Counted from the first letter of the stretch, positions 52,350-63,003 are shown. The stretch is DNA of 64,000 bases from Clostridium disporicum (GCF_001405015.1 NZ_CYZX01000012.1:1-64000); one strand, 5' to 3'. Made by a program: numbers and translations. Notes: a model not told the origin generated them from the sequence alone.

Positions 52350-53432
52350 ATGACGGTATATCTAGTTAATTTAGTTATCGTAACAATATTTAGTTTGCTG
52401 GCTGATATTGTAGTAAAAGATAAATACCATTATGGGAAAAGAAAATATAATTTATTATTTTTATTTATAGCACTTTTATCTTTAATACTTGTTTCAGGAT
52501 TAAGATACAAAGTAGGAACAGACTTTGCACAATATAGCGAAATATATTCTGTATTCGGAAATCAACCTATTAGTTGGGGAGAGCAAGAGTTTGGATTTGA
52601 TGCTTTAAATAAAATTTTATATAGAATAAATAAAAATCCACAATTCTTCTTTTTAATAACGTCAATTTTAATTAACTTAGGAATTGTAATTTTTGTAAGA
52701 GAATATTCAATAAATTTACCACTATCTATGTATTTTTATATAACTAACTATACATATTATGTAACTATGAATGGTGTTAGACAATATATTGCAGCTGTAA
52801 TATTAGCGTTAGGATTTAAATTTGTATTAAACAAAGACTTTAAGAGATACGTAATAGTTATTTTGATAGCATCTACTTTTCATGCATCTGCTTTTATTAT
52901 GATACCAGTATATTTCTTAGCTATTACTGATATAAAATCTATATGGAATAAGGGATTTTCATGCCTTATTGGATTTGCATTTGTATTTTATCAGCCTTTT
53001 GTAAATATTATGTTTAAATTTCTAGAAAACTCCTCCTATGCCCATTATCAAAGTGAATTATCTAATTTAGATGATGGAGCTAATATATTAAGAGTTATTG
53101 TATGGGCATTACCAATAGTATTATTTGCATTAAGAAAAAAAAGGGCAGAAGAAATGTTTGGTGAAAAATCTAGCATAATATTTAATTTTTGTTTTTATGG
53201 GATGTGTTTTATGGCATTAGCATATAGACATAAGTATTTTGCAAGATTAACTATGTATTTTGATATATATTATTTATTGTTATTTCCTATGATTATTAAG
53301 TTATTTAATAAAAAGGAAAATAGAATTATAGCATATGGAATGGTAGTTGGATATTTCTTATACTCGACATTCTTATTATTGTCTGGTGATGCATGGATTT
53401 ATCCATATAAATATAATTTAAATATATTTTAA
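52350..53432 (+). CDS. EpsG-family polysaccharide polymerase
   Basis: 360 residues with about ten membrane helices. EpsG features: SGLRYKVGTDFAQYSEIY after the second helix, TMNGVRQYIAAVILALG, and ASTFHASAFIMIPVYFLA. It is the Wzy-like polymerase candidate of the locus, joining repeat units outside the membrane. No second Wzy candidate is seen in the window. Confidence 0.9.
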   Translation: MTVYLVNLVIVTIFSLLADIVVKDKYHYGKRKYNLLFLFIALLSLILVSGLRYKVGTDFAQYSEIYSVFGNQPISWGEQEFGFDALNKILYRINKNPQFFFLITSILINLGIVIFVREYSINLPLSMYFYITNYTYYVTMNGVRQYIAAVILALGFKFVLNKDFKRYVIVILIASTFHASAFIMIPVYFLAITDIKSIWNKGFSCLIGFAFVFYQPFVNIMFKFLENSSYAHYQSELSNLDDGANILRVIVWALPIVLFALRKKRAEEMFGEKSSIIFNFCFYGMCFMALAYRHKYFARLTMYFDIYYLLLFPMIIKLFNKKENRIIAYGMVVGYFLYSTFLLLSGDAWIYPYKYNLNIF

Positions 53433-53447
53433 AATGGGGAGAAAGTG

Positions 53448-54170
53448 ATGAATAAGATACCTAAAATAATACATTATTGCTGGTTTGGAAGAGGAGAAAA
53501 ACCTGACATAGTTAGAAGGTGTATAGATAGTTGGAAAAAGAATTTAATAGGATACCAGATAAAAGAATGGAATGAAGACTCATTCGATATAAATACTAAT
53601 GATTTTGTTAGACAAGCTTATGAAAATAAAAAATATGCTTTTGTAAGTGATTATGTAAGGGTATTTGCTCTTTATAATTATGGTGGAATATATTTAGATA
53701 CTGATGTAGAGGTTATACAGAATTTTGATAAGTATTTAGATAATGAAAGTTTTTGGGGATTTGAAGTTGGAAATTATGTAGCTACAAGCACAATAGGAGC
53801 AACTAAAGGAAATAAATTAATAAAAAAATTTTTAGATTCTTATGAAGGAAAGACATTCTTAAATGAAGATGGAAGTTTTAATGTAACTACTAATGTAAAG
53901 ATTGTAAGTAAGATATTTGAAGACTTAGGAATTAAGCTAAATGGAGAATATCAAAGAATAGAAGGTATAGGAGCAATTTATCCATTAGAGATATTCTCGC
54001 CTTATGATTATAGATATTATGAAGATTTAAGAAATAATGATACAGTATGTATTCATCATTATTATAAAAGCTGGTTACCTATATCAGAAAAGATAAAGCA
54101 ATACTTAAAAAAGAACATTATAAAGATATTTGGTAGTAAGATATTGAAGAAAAAGGAGAGGCTTATATGA
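53448..54170 (+). CDS. GT32-type glycosyltransferase (DXD sugar-binding)
   Basis: About 240 residues: IPKIIHYCWFGRGEKPD at the start, SDYVRVFALYNYGGIYLDTD with the DXD motif, and IHHYYKSWLP near the end, typical of capsular GT32 enzymes with Gly_transf_sug domains. ATG 53448 is preferred over a GTG three bases upstream (GGGGAGAA site). The last four bases overlap the next gene. Confidence 0.9.
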   Translation: MNKIPKIIHYCWFGRGEKPDIVRRCIDSWKKNLIGYQIKEWNEDSFDINTNDFVRQAYENKKYAFVSDYVRVFALYNYGGIYLDTDVEVIQNFDKYLDNESFWGFEVGNYVATSTIGATKGNKLIKKFLDSYEGKTFLNEDGSFNVTTNVKIVSKIFEDLGIKLNGEYQRIEGIGAIYPLEIFSPYDYRYYEDLRNNDTVCIHHYYKSWLPISEKIKQYLKKNIIKIFGSKILKKKERLI

Positions 54171-55363
54171 AGAAGAGAGTAATTATAGTTGCAGATAGCC
54201 TTGAAATAGGAGGTATAGAAAGAAGTTTAATAAGCATGATGGATAATTTTGATTATGATAATTATCAAGTAGATTTAATGCTTTATCAAAAATCAGGAGA
54301 GTTATTAGAAAACTTAGATAAGAGAGTAAATTTATTAGAATCTCAAAATAGATGTAAAACTTTTGGAATACCGGTTAAAGAGCTTATTAAAAAAGGAAAC
54401 TTATTAATGGCGTCTGGAAGAATAATAGCAAATATATTAGCTAAGTGTATTTCTAAAATCAGAAATATAGAGGATATAGGTTATTACCAAACTCAATTAA
54501 TGTACAAGTTCACTCATTTTTTATTAAAAAGAGAAAAACAGAATTATGATATAGCAATAGGATATGTATGGCCACATGATTATATACTAAAAAAAGTTAA
54601 TTCAAAAGTGAAAATTGGCTGGATACATACAGATTATTCAACTATAGACATAAATAGAAAAATAGATGAAAAAATGTGGAGCAAACTAGATTATATTATA
54701 TCTATATCAGATGAATGCACAAGAGCATTTGAAAAAATTTATCCGAACTTAAAAGAAAAAATAATTTTAGTAGAGAATATTACTTCACCTCAATTTATCA
54801 ATAATAAATCTAAAGAAAAATTAGAGTTAAATATTAATGATAAATATTTTAATATAATATCTGTAGGAAGAATATGTTATCAAAAAGGTTTTGATATAGC
54901 TGTACAGGTATTAGCAGAGGTACATTCTAGGGGATATAAGAATATTAGATGGAATATTATTGGATTTGGTCCGGATGAAGAAAAAATTAGAGAATTAATT
55001 AAGAAATACAATGTTGAGGATAGCTTCATTTTACATGGTAAAAAAGTTAATCCTTATCCGTATATAGCAAAATGCGATTTATATGTACAACCTTCAAGAT
55101 ATGAAGGTAAGGCAGTAACTATTAATGAAGCAAAAATTTTAGGGAAAGCCATAATAATAACAAATTATTCAACAGCAAGTAGTCAGATAGAAAATATGGT
55201 TGATGGAATTATAACAGAATTAGATATAGATAAAATTACAGATAGCATTATTAATTTATATAAAGATAAAGAATTAAGAATAAGTTTAGAAAAAAATTGT
55301 AGGAATAAATCATATGAAAATAGTAAAGAATTACTAAAATTGTATAAGGTAATGAATATTTAG
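54167..55363 (+). CDS. GT4-family glycosyltransferase
   Basis: 398 residues, GT-B fold. Starts KKRVIIVADSLEIGGIERSL; donor domain GRICYQKGFDIAVQVLAEV, then QPSRYEGKAVTINEAKILGK with the E-x7-E motif. ATGA overlap with the gene before it. Sugar unknown. Confidence 0.9.
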   Translation: MKKRVIIVADSLEIGGIERSLISMMDNFDYDNYQVDLMLYQKSGELLENLDKRVNLLESQNRCKTFGIPVKELIKKGNLLMASGRIIANILAKCISKIRNIEDIGYYQTQLMYKFTHFLLKREKQNYDIAIGYVWPHDYILKKVNSKVKIGWIHTDYSTIDINRKIDEKMWSKLDYIISISDECTRAFEKIYPNLKEKIILVENITSPQFINNKSKEKLELNINDKYFNIISVGRICYQKGFDIAVQVLAEVHSRGYKNIRWNIIGFGPDEEKIRELIKKYNVEDSFILHGKKVNPYPYIAKCDLYVQPSRYEGKAVTINEAKILGKAIIITNYSTASSQIENMVDGIITELDIDKITDSIINLYKDKELRISLEKNCRNKSYENSKELLKLYKVMNI

Positions 55364-55375
55364 ATGGGAGAAATT

Positions 55376-56335
55376 ATGGAGTATTCAATTTGTATAAGAA
55401 CACTTGGAACAGCAGGTGAAAAGTACGAAAAGCTTATAAAAAGTATAGGAAATCTTAATATAAAGCCAAAAGAAGTTATTGTAGTAATTCCTAAAGGGTA
55501 TGAAATACCAAATATTAAGGCCGATAATCAGAGAATTGTATATTCTGAAAAAGGAATGTTACTTCAAAGAATAGTAGGTTATGAAGAAGCAAAGACAGAA
55601 TATGTATTATTACTTGATGATGATATTGAATTTGAAGCAAATTTAATTGATGAATTAAATCTTCCGATAATAGAAGGAAAGTGTAGTATTACTTTTCCTA
55701 TATATAAAGATTTATTATTACAAGGTGGAATAAGAAGTTTTATTTCTGCTGCTACACTATCATCTGTACCAGATAAGAAAAATAAAAATCAATTTGTGAA
55801 AATAATGTTATCTGGAGGTTCAAGATATAATAGCAATTTAGATAGTAGCAAAAAGTATTTATATAGTGAAAGTGCTCCAGGAATGTGTGTATTTGCAAGA
55901 AGAGAAGCTTTAATTAAAGCTAATTTAAGAGATGAGCTTTGGGTAGATAATGTTGGATATCCATTAAGGGAGGATGCAGCTTTAATATATAAATCTTTTT
56001 TAACTAATAATAAAATAATTGGAGTTCAAGGAATTAATATAACTCATTTAGATGGAGGCAGTAGTGAAAATAATAGAAATTTAAAAGCCGCTTATGCAAA
56101 TACATATAACCAGATTTTATTTTGGAAGAGATTTGTTTATTCTAATAGTAAAAATAAAGTTAATAAATTTAAATCAAATATAGCAATAAGATATTGGGCT
56201 GTTGCTACATTTATATATTTAACAATTAAAGTTATTTTAAGTAGAGATATAGAATTATATAAAAAATCAGTTAGTGGTATAAAAAATGGGTTTAGAGATA
56301 TAAAAAATAAGCAGGAGGAAATATGGCAAGTATAG
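55376..56335 (+). CDS. GT2-family glycosyltransferase with C-terminal helix
   Basis: 319 residues. SICIRTLGTAGEKYEKLI at the start, the donor motif LLLDDDIEF (DDD as DXD), then RREALIKANLRDELWVDNVG and a hydrophobic stretch near 275-295 that may touch the membrane. ATG 55376 with GGGAG is preferred over an earlier ATG at 55364. Overlaps the deacetylase gene by 13 bases. Confidence 0.85.
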   Translation: MEYSICIRTLGTAGEKYEKLIKSIGNLNIKPKEVIVVIPKGYEIPNIKADNQRIVYSEKGMLLQRIVGYEEAKTEYVLLLDDDIEFEANLIDELNLPIIEGKCSITFPIYKDLLLQGGIRSFISAATLSSVPDKKNKNQFVKIMLSGGSRYNSNLDSSKKYLYSESAPGMCVFARREALIKANLRDELWVDNVGYPLREDAALIYKSFLTNNKIIGVQGINITHLDGGSSENNRNLKAAYANTYNQILFWKRFVYSNSKNKVNKFKSNIAIRYWAVATFIYLTIKVILSRDIELYKKSVSGIKNGFRDIKNKQEEIWQV

Positions 56336-57390
56336 ATACTCTAAAGAAAGTTGCGAAGATAAGCAAGTATATAGGTTTTACTTCTTTTTGCTACTTTTTA
56401 AATAGAAATAGGAAAAGAACTATAGCATATCATAATGTCATACCAGATAAGTACTGGGATGATTCTATACATTTAGCACATTCAATGAAAGAGAGTAGCT
56501 TTAGAAAGCAAATAAATATAATAAAAAATAGATTCAAAGTCGATTTAGATATATATAATCCTAAAACATTAACATTAACATTTGATGATGGATATTTAAA
56601 TCAATACACAGTAGCAAGTAAAATATTAGATGAGAATGAGATTACAGGTTACTTTTTTTGTGCAGCTGATTTAATTAACAATGGAAAAACTTTAGATATG
56701 GATATGCTGCAATATTGGATAAGCTATGTTCCTTATGGAATTTACAATATTGAAGAACTAGGTTTAAGTTTAAATATAAGAAATGAAGAATCAAGAAAAA
56801 GTGAATGGCAAAAGATATCAGATAAATTAGATGAAGGCATTAAATTATGTAATATGAAAAATATATTAGATAATATATACAAGTTTGAAGAATTAAGAAA
56901 TTATAAGAATCATGAGCAAATGTATAAAATAAGATTTAGTTCAATAGATATGGAAAGCATAAATAAAATGAAAGAAAATGGTCACAAAATAGGGGCACAT
57001 ACAGCAAAACATTTAAAATTATCAGAATTAAGTAAGTTTGAGCTCAGAGAAGATATAAATATTTGCAAATATAATATAGAAAAGATATATAATACAAAAA
57101 TATTTTGCTATCCATACGGAAGCCAAAAGGATATTTCAGAGGAAGTTATTGAAGAGCTTAAGAAAAATAATTTTACAAATTCATTTGCATATAGCAATGG
57201 TCCACTAAGGGGAATGGATTATAATGATTACTTTATGCCAAGGATGTTTATTCCAGATACTGATGATAAAGATTTGATAAATTTTGTTTTGTCAGGAGCA
57301 AAACATTTTGTTAGCTTTAGAAAATTATTACCTAAATTAGGAGATGAAGCTTGTGGAAACGAAAGTAAGTATAGTAGTGCCAGTATATAA
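56323..57390 (+). CDS. NodB-type polysaccharide deacetylase-like protein
   Basis: 355 residues. NodB motifs: LTFDDGYLNQY (Asp-Asp), GAHTAKHLKLSEL (His-x4-His metal ligands) and FCYPYGSQKDIS. No signal peptide is evident; the N-terminus (MASIDTLKKVAKISKYIG) is basic, with one short hydrophobic patch. It is therefore likely to act in the cytoplasm or at the inner face on the lipid-linked sugar, unlike secreted chitin-type deacetylases. The end overlaps the next gene by about 40 bases. Confidence 0.88.
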   Translation: MASIDTLKKVAKISKYIGFTSFCYFLNRNRKRTIAYHNVIPDKYWDDSIHLAHSMKESSFRKQINIIKNRFKVDLDIYNPKTLTLTFDDGYLNQYTVASKILDENEITGYFFCAADLINNGKTLDMDMLQYWISYVPYGIYNIEELGLSLNIRNEESRKSEWQKISDKLDEGIKLCNMKNILDNIYKFEELRNYKNHEQMYKIRFSSIDMESINKMKENGHKIGAHTAKHLKLSELSKFELREDINICKYNIEKIYNTKIFCYPYGSQKDISEEVIEELKKNNFTNSFAYSNGPLRGMDYNDYFMPRMFIPDTDDKDLINFVLSGAKHFVSFRKLLPKLGDEACGNESKYSSASI

Positions 57391-58363
57391 TGCTGAGAAT
57401 TATATAGCGAAGTGTATTGATTCAATTTTAGATAGTACTCTAAAAGAAATTGAAGTAATTTTAATAAATGATGGATCAAAAGATAGCAGTGGAAAAATTA
57501 TAGACGAATATGTTAAAAAGGATTCTAGAATTAAAGTTATTCATCAAAAAAATAGTGGTCCAGCAGTTACTAGAAATAAAGGTATTAAAATAGCTAAAGG
57601 AAATTATGTTGGATTTGTTGATAGTGATGATACTATAGAGAAAAATATGTTTTATGAATTATATAATTTAGCGAATAAAAAAGAAGTCGAAGTGGCAATG
57701 TGCGGATATAATGAAATAAATACTAGAGATAATAGTAAATTTATTGTTACAACGAACTTAGAGAATAATAAAGTTTATAATAAAGATGAAATAAAAGATA
57801 ATATAATAAAAACTTTTACTAAAAGCAAAAATTATGGTTTCTTTTCTTTGTGTAATAAAATTTATTTAAGAGAATGGATATTAGATAAAAATATATTAAT
57901 GGATGAAAAAAGATTTCATGGTGAAGACTGGCTATTCAACATAAATGTATTTTTAAATTTAAATTCCTTTATATGCACAGACAAAATTTTATATAATTAC
58001 ATTCATGTAAATAATGAAAGCTTAATGGTTAAGTATAGGGAAAATCAGTTTGATTTATTTTTAGATGGAAGACTAAAAGTTTTAGAGTTAATACCAAATG
58101 AATTAATTGATTATGAAAATTTCAATAGAAATTTTGTAATAGAGTTTTCATCATACATTCTAAATACGTACAAAAACGTTAAGGATAATAAAAAAAGAAG
58201 AGAATTATTAAAAAATGTTATTAATAATAATGAAGTTCTAAAAGCATCTAAAGAAGCCAGTGGATTGCCAATACATTTTAAAACAACAACATTCTTTATA
58301 AGAAATAATATGAAATGGTTAGCTTTACCTACATATAAATTTATGAGTATGTTAATAAATTAA
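57353..58363 (+). CDS. GT2-family glycosyltransferase, paralogue 1 of 3
   Basis: About 336 residues. VSIVVPVYNAENYIAKCIDS, GSKDSSGKIIDEY, donor motif GFVDSDDTIE (DSDD), and FHGEDWLFNINVFL. It is the first of three consecutive GT2 genes with the same opening pattern. I prefer the GTG at 57353, nine bases after AGGAG; an ATG at 57344 is too close. The 5-prime end overlaps the deacetylase gene, so translation is coupled. Confidence 0.9.
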   Translation: METKVSIVVPVYNAENYIAKCIDSILDSTLKEIEVILINDGSKDSSGKIIDEYVKKDSRIKVIHQKNSGPAVTRNKGIKIAKGNYVGFVDSDDTIEKNMFYELYNLANKKEVEVAMCGYNEINTRDNSKFIVTTNLENNKVYNKDEIKDNIIKTFTKSKNYGFFSLCNKIYLREWILDKNILMDEKRFHGEDWLFNINVFLNLNSFICTDKILYNYIHVNNESLMVKYRENQFDLFLDGRLKVLELIPNELIDYENFNRNFVIEFSSYILNTYKNVKDNKKRRELLKNVINNNEVLKASKEASGLPIHFKTTTFFIRNNMKWLALPTYKFMSMLIN

Positions 58364-58382
58364 GCTTATAAAGGAGAAGTAT

Positions 58383-59408
58383 ATGAAAGTAAGTGTGATT
58401 ATTCCTGTATATAATAGTGAAAAGTATTTAGATAGATGCTTAAATTCTTTAATAAAACAATCATATTCAGATATAGAAGTAATTATAATTGATAATGGAT
58501 CTAAAGATAATAGTATTAATATAATAAAAGAATATTCTAAAAATGATAATAGAATTAAGATGTATACTTGCAATACTAGTGGGGCATCATCGGCTAGAAA
58601 TTTAGGTTTAAATAATGCAAGTGGAGAATATGCATTATTTGTTGATTCTGATGATTATATAAGTGAAGATTATGTAGAGAAAATGATTAGCTATGTAAAA
58701 AGTAAAAAGACTATGGTTTTATGTAACAATCAAGAAATATGGGAAGATAGAATTGATGAAAGACAGCTATTTGAAAATGTAGATGATGAAATATTATCTA
58801 AAGAAGAAGTAATTAAAGAAATAGCTAGTGGTAAGGCAGGATTGGTATGTAGTAAGCTTATTGATTTAAGTATAGTAAAGGAAAATAATATACAGTTTGA
58901 TACTAATGTAAAGTTAAGTGAAGATTTATTGTTCTTTTTAGAAATAGCTAAATATACCGAAGAGTTTATTCATATAAATGAAAGTTTATATTTTTATGAC
59001 AGAAGAAATGAAAATAGTATAACTAGAAGATATTTAGAAAATGCATGGGAAAATCAGATATATGTATTAAATAAAGTTGAGCAGATATTATCACAGCTAA
59101 ATATTAAGGAAGAGGATAAAGATTTAATATTATGTAACAAACTGAAAAATTGTATTAATTTTTCTATTATAAATGAGTTAGATGATATTAATTTCAAGAA
59201 TTTTAAACATAAGGTAAGAAATATTAAAGAAATACTAAATAAAAAAATAAATGTGGAAAAAATTGAGAAAAAGAGTTATAATAGTTTTCAAGAGAGAGTA
59301 ATATTATCGGGAATAAAAGCTTATAGCAAGAGCATGTGGATTATCCAATTGCTTTTTATTTTTAAAGTTTTAATTCCAATAAAATACAAAATTGAAACTA
59401 TAAGGTAG
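58383..59408 (+). CDS. GT2-family glycosyltransferase, paralogue 2 of 3
   Basis: 341 residues. VSVIIPVYNSEKYLDRCLNS, DNGSKDNSINIIKEYS, donor motif FVDSDDYISEDY, LSEDLLFFLEIAKY. Similar organisation to the genes on both sides, which suggests tandem duplication followed by divergence. AAGGAGAA precedes the ATG. Confidence 0.9.
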   Translation: MKVSVIIPVYNSEKYLDRCLNSLIKQSYSDIEVIIIDNGSKDNSINIIKEYSKNDNRIKMYTCNTSGASSARNLGLNNASGEYALFVDSDDYISEDYVEKMISYVKSKKTMVLCNNQEIWEDRIDERQLFENVDDEILSKEEVIKEIASGKAGLVCSKLIDLSIVKENNIQFDTNVKLSEDLLFFLEIAKYTEEFIHINESLYFYDRRNENSITRRYLENAWENQIYVLNKVEQILSQLNIKEEDKDLILCNKLKNCINFSIINELDDINFKNFKHKVRNIKEILNKKINVEKIEKKSYNSFQERVILSGIKAYSKSMWIIQLLFIFKVLIPIKYKIETIR

Positions 59409-59416
59409 GTGAGAAA

Positions 59417-60433
59417 GTGAAACCTTTAGTAAGTGTAATAGTACCTGTATATAATGTTGAAAAATATCTTAATAAATGTGTTGATTCAATAATAAATCAA
59501 ACTTTAAAAGATATTGAAATAATATTAGTGAATGATGGTTCAACTGATAACTGTCCATCAATTATTGATGAATATGCTAAAAGTGATAATAGAATAATAG
59601 CCATACATAAAGAAAATGGAGGACAAGGCTCTGCTAGAAATGCAGGATTAGATATTGCTAGGGGAGAGTATATAGGATTCGTTGATTCAGATGACTGGAT
59701 AGATTTAAATATGTATGAAGAGCTATACGAATCTTTGCTTAATAATAATGCAGATATAGCTATATGTAGTAGACAGGTTTATTATGAAGATTACTCTATA
59801 AAATATAGTATTAAGGTAAACAATCATGTGTATAAAAATATAGATAAGAATATTATAAATTATATTACAAGTGATATGATTTATCCTAATGCCTTACTGG
59901 TTACTAATAAATTATATAAAGCAAAATTAATTAAATATAAATTGATAAATTTTGAAAATATTAAAGAAATTGGGAGTGAAGATACTTTATTTAATTATAA
60001 ATTATTATTAGATACTAAAAAAATAGTATCTAATAATAAAGTAAACTATAATCAATTATTCAGAAATGGATCTACAATGAGAACCTATAATAAGGGATAT
60101 CTACTAAGGTTATCTAACTTAATAGATAAAATTATTGAGATATCTGATGATTATAGAGTGGCAACGATTTTTTATATTCATTTTATGGGTAGATATTCAA
60201 AACTTATAATAGAATTTTCAAAGAATAAACAAAAAGATTTGATTTATGAATATAAAGATGCAATGGAGAAAAAGACATTTATAGAATGTACTAAAAATGT
60301 TTTAGTTAATAAAGATAAAATACTAAATAAACTAGGGTATAGGAGTAATGGAATAATAATAATGAAAATTAAAGCATTATTATTGCTACTTAGATGTTAT
60401 GGTATAAGAGCAAAATTAGAGCAAATGATTTAA
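59417..60433 (+). CDS. GT2-family glycosyltransferase, paralogue 3 of 3
   Basis: 338 residues. VSVIVPVYNVEKYLNKCVDS, NDGSTDNCPSIIDEY, NGGQGSARNAGLDIARGEYI, donor motif GFVDSDDWIDLNMY, and IGSEDTLFNYKLLL. GTG start eight bases after GGTGAG. It is close in sequence to paralogue 1. Sugar unknown. Confidence 0.9.
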   Translation: MKPLVSVIVPVYNVEKYLNKCVDSIINQTLKDIEIILVNDGSTDNCPSIIDEYAKSDNRIIAIHKENGGQGSARNAGLDIARGEYIGFVDSDDWIDLNMYEELYESLLNNNADIAICSRQVYYEDYSIKYSIKVNNHVYKNIDKNIINYITSDMIYPNALLVTNKLYKAKLIKYKLINFENIKEIGSEDTLFNYKLLLDTKKIVSNNKVNYNQLFRNGSTMRTYNKGYLLRLSNLIDKIIEISDDYRVATIFYIHFMGRYSKLIIEFSKNKQKDLIYEYKDAMEKKTFIECTKNVLVNKDKILNKLGYRSNGIIIMKIKALLLLLRCYGIRAKLEQMI

Positions 60434-60448
60434 AAGAGGTGAATGAAA

Positions 60449-61786
60449 GTGAATATAGTTATAGCAGGTACTGGATATGTTGGATTAGTTACAGGAGCAT
60501 GTCTTTCAGAAATAGGACATAAAGTAACGTGTATAGATATAGATTAAAAAAAAGTTGAAATAATGAAACAAGGAATTTCACCTATATATGAACCAGGGCT
60601 AGATGAATTATTAAGTAAAAATTATAAAAAAGGTAGATTAAATTTTACAAGTGATTATAAGAATGCATATAAAAATGCAGATATTATTTTTATTGGTGTT
60701 GGAACCCCTGAAAGAGAAGATGGATCTGCTAATTTAGATTATGTGTTTAGTGTATGTAAACAGATTGCAAATAATATAAAAAATGATTGTTTAGTCGTAG
60801 TGAAATCAACAGTACCAATTGGAACTAATGATAAAGTAGAAGAGTTTTTAAAAGAGAATTTGATTAATGATGTGAATGTTGAAGTTGCATCAAATCCAGA
60901 ATTCTTATCTCAAGGAACAGCAGTAACAGATACGTTATATGCATCAAGAATAGTTATAGGTGTAGAGTCAAAAAATGCCGAAAATATATTAAGACAAGTA
61001 TACGAAAAATTTGGACAACCTATAATAGTTACAAATAGAAGAAGTGCTGAAATGATTAAATATGCCTCTAATGACTTTTTAGCTTTAAAGATTTCATTCA
61101 TAAATGAAATGGCAAATTTTTGTGAAATAGTTGGAGCAGATATCCAGGAAGTTGCAAGAGGGATGAGTTATGACTCAAGAATAGGAAGTAAATTTTTAAA
61201 TGCTGGTTTAGGCTACGGTGGTTCTTGTTTTCCTAAAGATACAAAAGCTCTTCATTGGCTATCAAATGATCATGGATATGAGATTAAAACTATTAAAGCA
61301 GCCATTGAAGTAAATGAAAATCAGAAGTTTAAACTTTTTAGGAAAGCAAAGCAACTCTTTGGATCTTTGAAAGGAAAGAGAGTAGCTATACTTGGATTGA
61401 CTTTTAAACCAGGAACTGATGATTTAAGAGAAGCACCGTCAATACCTAATATAAGGAGACTATTAGATGAAGGATGTGAGGTTATTGCATATGACCCGAT
61501 TGGAATTAATAATTTTAAGAAATTGTTTGGAGATAAGATTTTATATGCAGATACAATTAGGGATTCATTAATAAATTCTGATATGGTTTTTATTTTTACA
61601 GAATGGAAAGAAATAAAAGAGTTCGATTTATTTGAATATGTGAATTTAATGAATACACCAATAGTATTTGATGGAAGGAATTGCTATAGTATTTCTCAGG
61701 TAAAAAATTATAATATTAACTATTATTCTATAGGAAGAGAAGAAGTATTAAACCTTGAAAAGGCTGATGTTACTATAACTGTATAA
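60449..61786 (+). pseudogene. ugd: UDP-glucose 6-dehydrogenase gene interrupted by an in-frame TAA
   Basis: A GTG at 60449, placed nine bases after GAGG, opens NIVIAGTGYVGLVTGACLSE, the NAD-binding start of Ugd. After CIDID comes TAA (60545-60547), and the same frame then continues with KKVEIMKQGISPIYEPGLDE for the whole enzyme to 61786. The rest carries GTPEREDGSANLDYV, NEMANFCEIVGADIQEV, catalytic GYGGSCFPKDTKAL and FKPGTDDLREAPS. Relatives have a residue such as Glu at the stop position, so GAA to TAA is the simplest change. No good start follows the stop, and the downstream part lacks GxGxxG. Glucuronate supply would fail unless the stop is read through or another copy exists. Confidence 0.85.
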
Positions 61787-61822
61787 GAAGATAATTATAG
61801 AATAAATTTTAAAGAGGGTTTT

Positions 61823-62971
61823 ATGAGAATTATTAAATATGGAATTGATATTAGTAAAATAATATTATGCAAAGCAATTTCAATTGTAATGAAAGTTAAT
61901 AGGAATAATAGAGATATATGGTTAATTGGGGAACGAAAAGATGAAGCAAAGGATAATGGATACCATCTATTTAAATATGTAAGAGAAAAACATCCAGAAC
62001 AGAAAATATATTATGTAATAGACAAAAATTCAAATGACATTAGGAAAATAGAAAAATATAATAATATAATATATCATGGAACATTTAAACATTATTTATA
62101 TTACGTATTAGCAACAAAATTAATTTGTGCACATCAATCAAGTACTATACCAGATTCTCCTGTTTGTTGGAAATTGGGACAATATGGATTTTTAAAAAAG
62201 AAAAAAATATATATAAAACATGGAATAATAAAGGAAAAAATAAAGTCTCATATGTATGAAAACACTAAATTTGATATGATAATTTGTGGTGCAAAACCAG
62301 AATATGATTTTGTTAAATCTGAATTGGGATATCCAGAAGAAAATGTTAAATATTTAGGATTATGTAGATTTGATAATTTACATAATTTCAAAGTTAAAAA
62401 TCAAATATTGGTTATGCCAACATGGAGAGCTTGGTTTGGTAGTACATGGGGTAAAGAAAGTGATGATGATTTCTTAAAGTCAGAGTATTTTAAAAACTAT
62501 GAGGATTTAATTACAAGTAGAGAGCTAGAGAAATATTTAAAAAAAAATGGTGTAAATTTAATATTCTATCCTCATTATGAAATGCAAAGATACTTGAAAT
62601 ATTTTACTACCAATAGTGAGCGAATAATTATTGCAGATTCAAAACAATATGATGTTCAGACCTTATTGAAGGAATCTAAATTGTTAATTACAGATTATTC
62701 AAGTATAGCTTTTGATTTTGCTTATATGAAAAAGCCTATTATATATTATCAATTTGACAAGGATGAATATGATAAAAGGCATTATTCAAAAGGATATTTC
62801 GATTATAAAAGAGATGGGTTTGGTCCTGTAACTAGCAATGTAGATGAACTTGTTAGAAATATAAAAGTAATAGATAATGAAGAAAAATATATATATAAGG
62901 TTAGTAAATTTTTTGAAATTTATGATAACCAAAATTGTATGAGAACATATAAGGAAGTATGCAGCTTATAA
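61823..62971 (+). CDS. CDP-glycerol glycerophosphotransferase family protein (TagF-like)
   Basis: 382 residues. Family motifs: DIWLIGERKDEAKDNGYHLF, IYIKHGIIKE, MPTWRAWFG, FYPHYEMQRYL, and LLITDYSSIAFDFAYMKKPI. TagF-like enzymes move glycerol- or ribitol-phosphate, or related groups, to surface polymers. No CDP-glycerol synthesis gene (tagD) is in the window. AGAGGG precedes the ATG. Confidence 0.9.
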   Translation: MRIIKYGIDISKIILCKAISIVMKVNRNNRDIWLIGERKDEAKDNGYHLFKYVREKHPEQKIYYVIDKNSNDIRKIEKYNNIIYHGTFKHYLYYVLATKLICAHQSSTIPDSPVCWKLGQYGFLKKKKIYIKHGIIKEKIKSHMYENTKFDMIICGAKPEYDFVKSELGYPEENVKYLGLCRFDNLHNFKVKNQILVMPTWRAWFGSTWGKESDDDFLKSEYFKNYEDLITSRELEKYLKKNGVNLIFYPHYEMQRYLKYFTTNSERIIIADSKQYDVQTLLKESKLLITDYSSIAFDFAYMKKPIIYYQFDKDEYDKRHYSKGYFDYKRDGFGPVTSNVDELVRNIKVIDNEEKYIYKVSKFFEIYDNQNCMRTYKEVCSL

Positions 62972-63003
62972 ATAAATATGCTGTATTATAGTTGAGGATT
63001 AAT

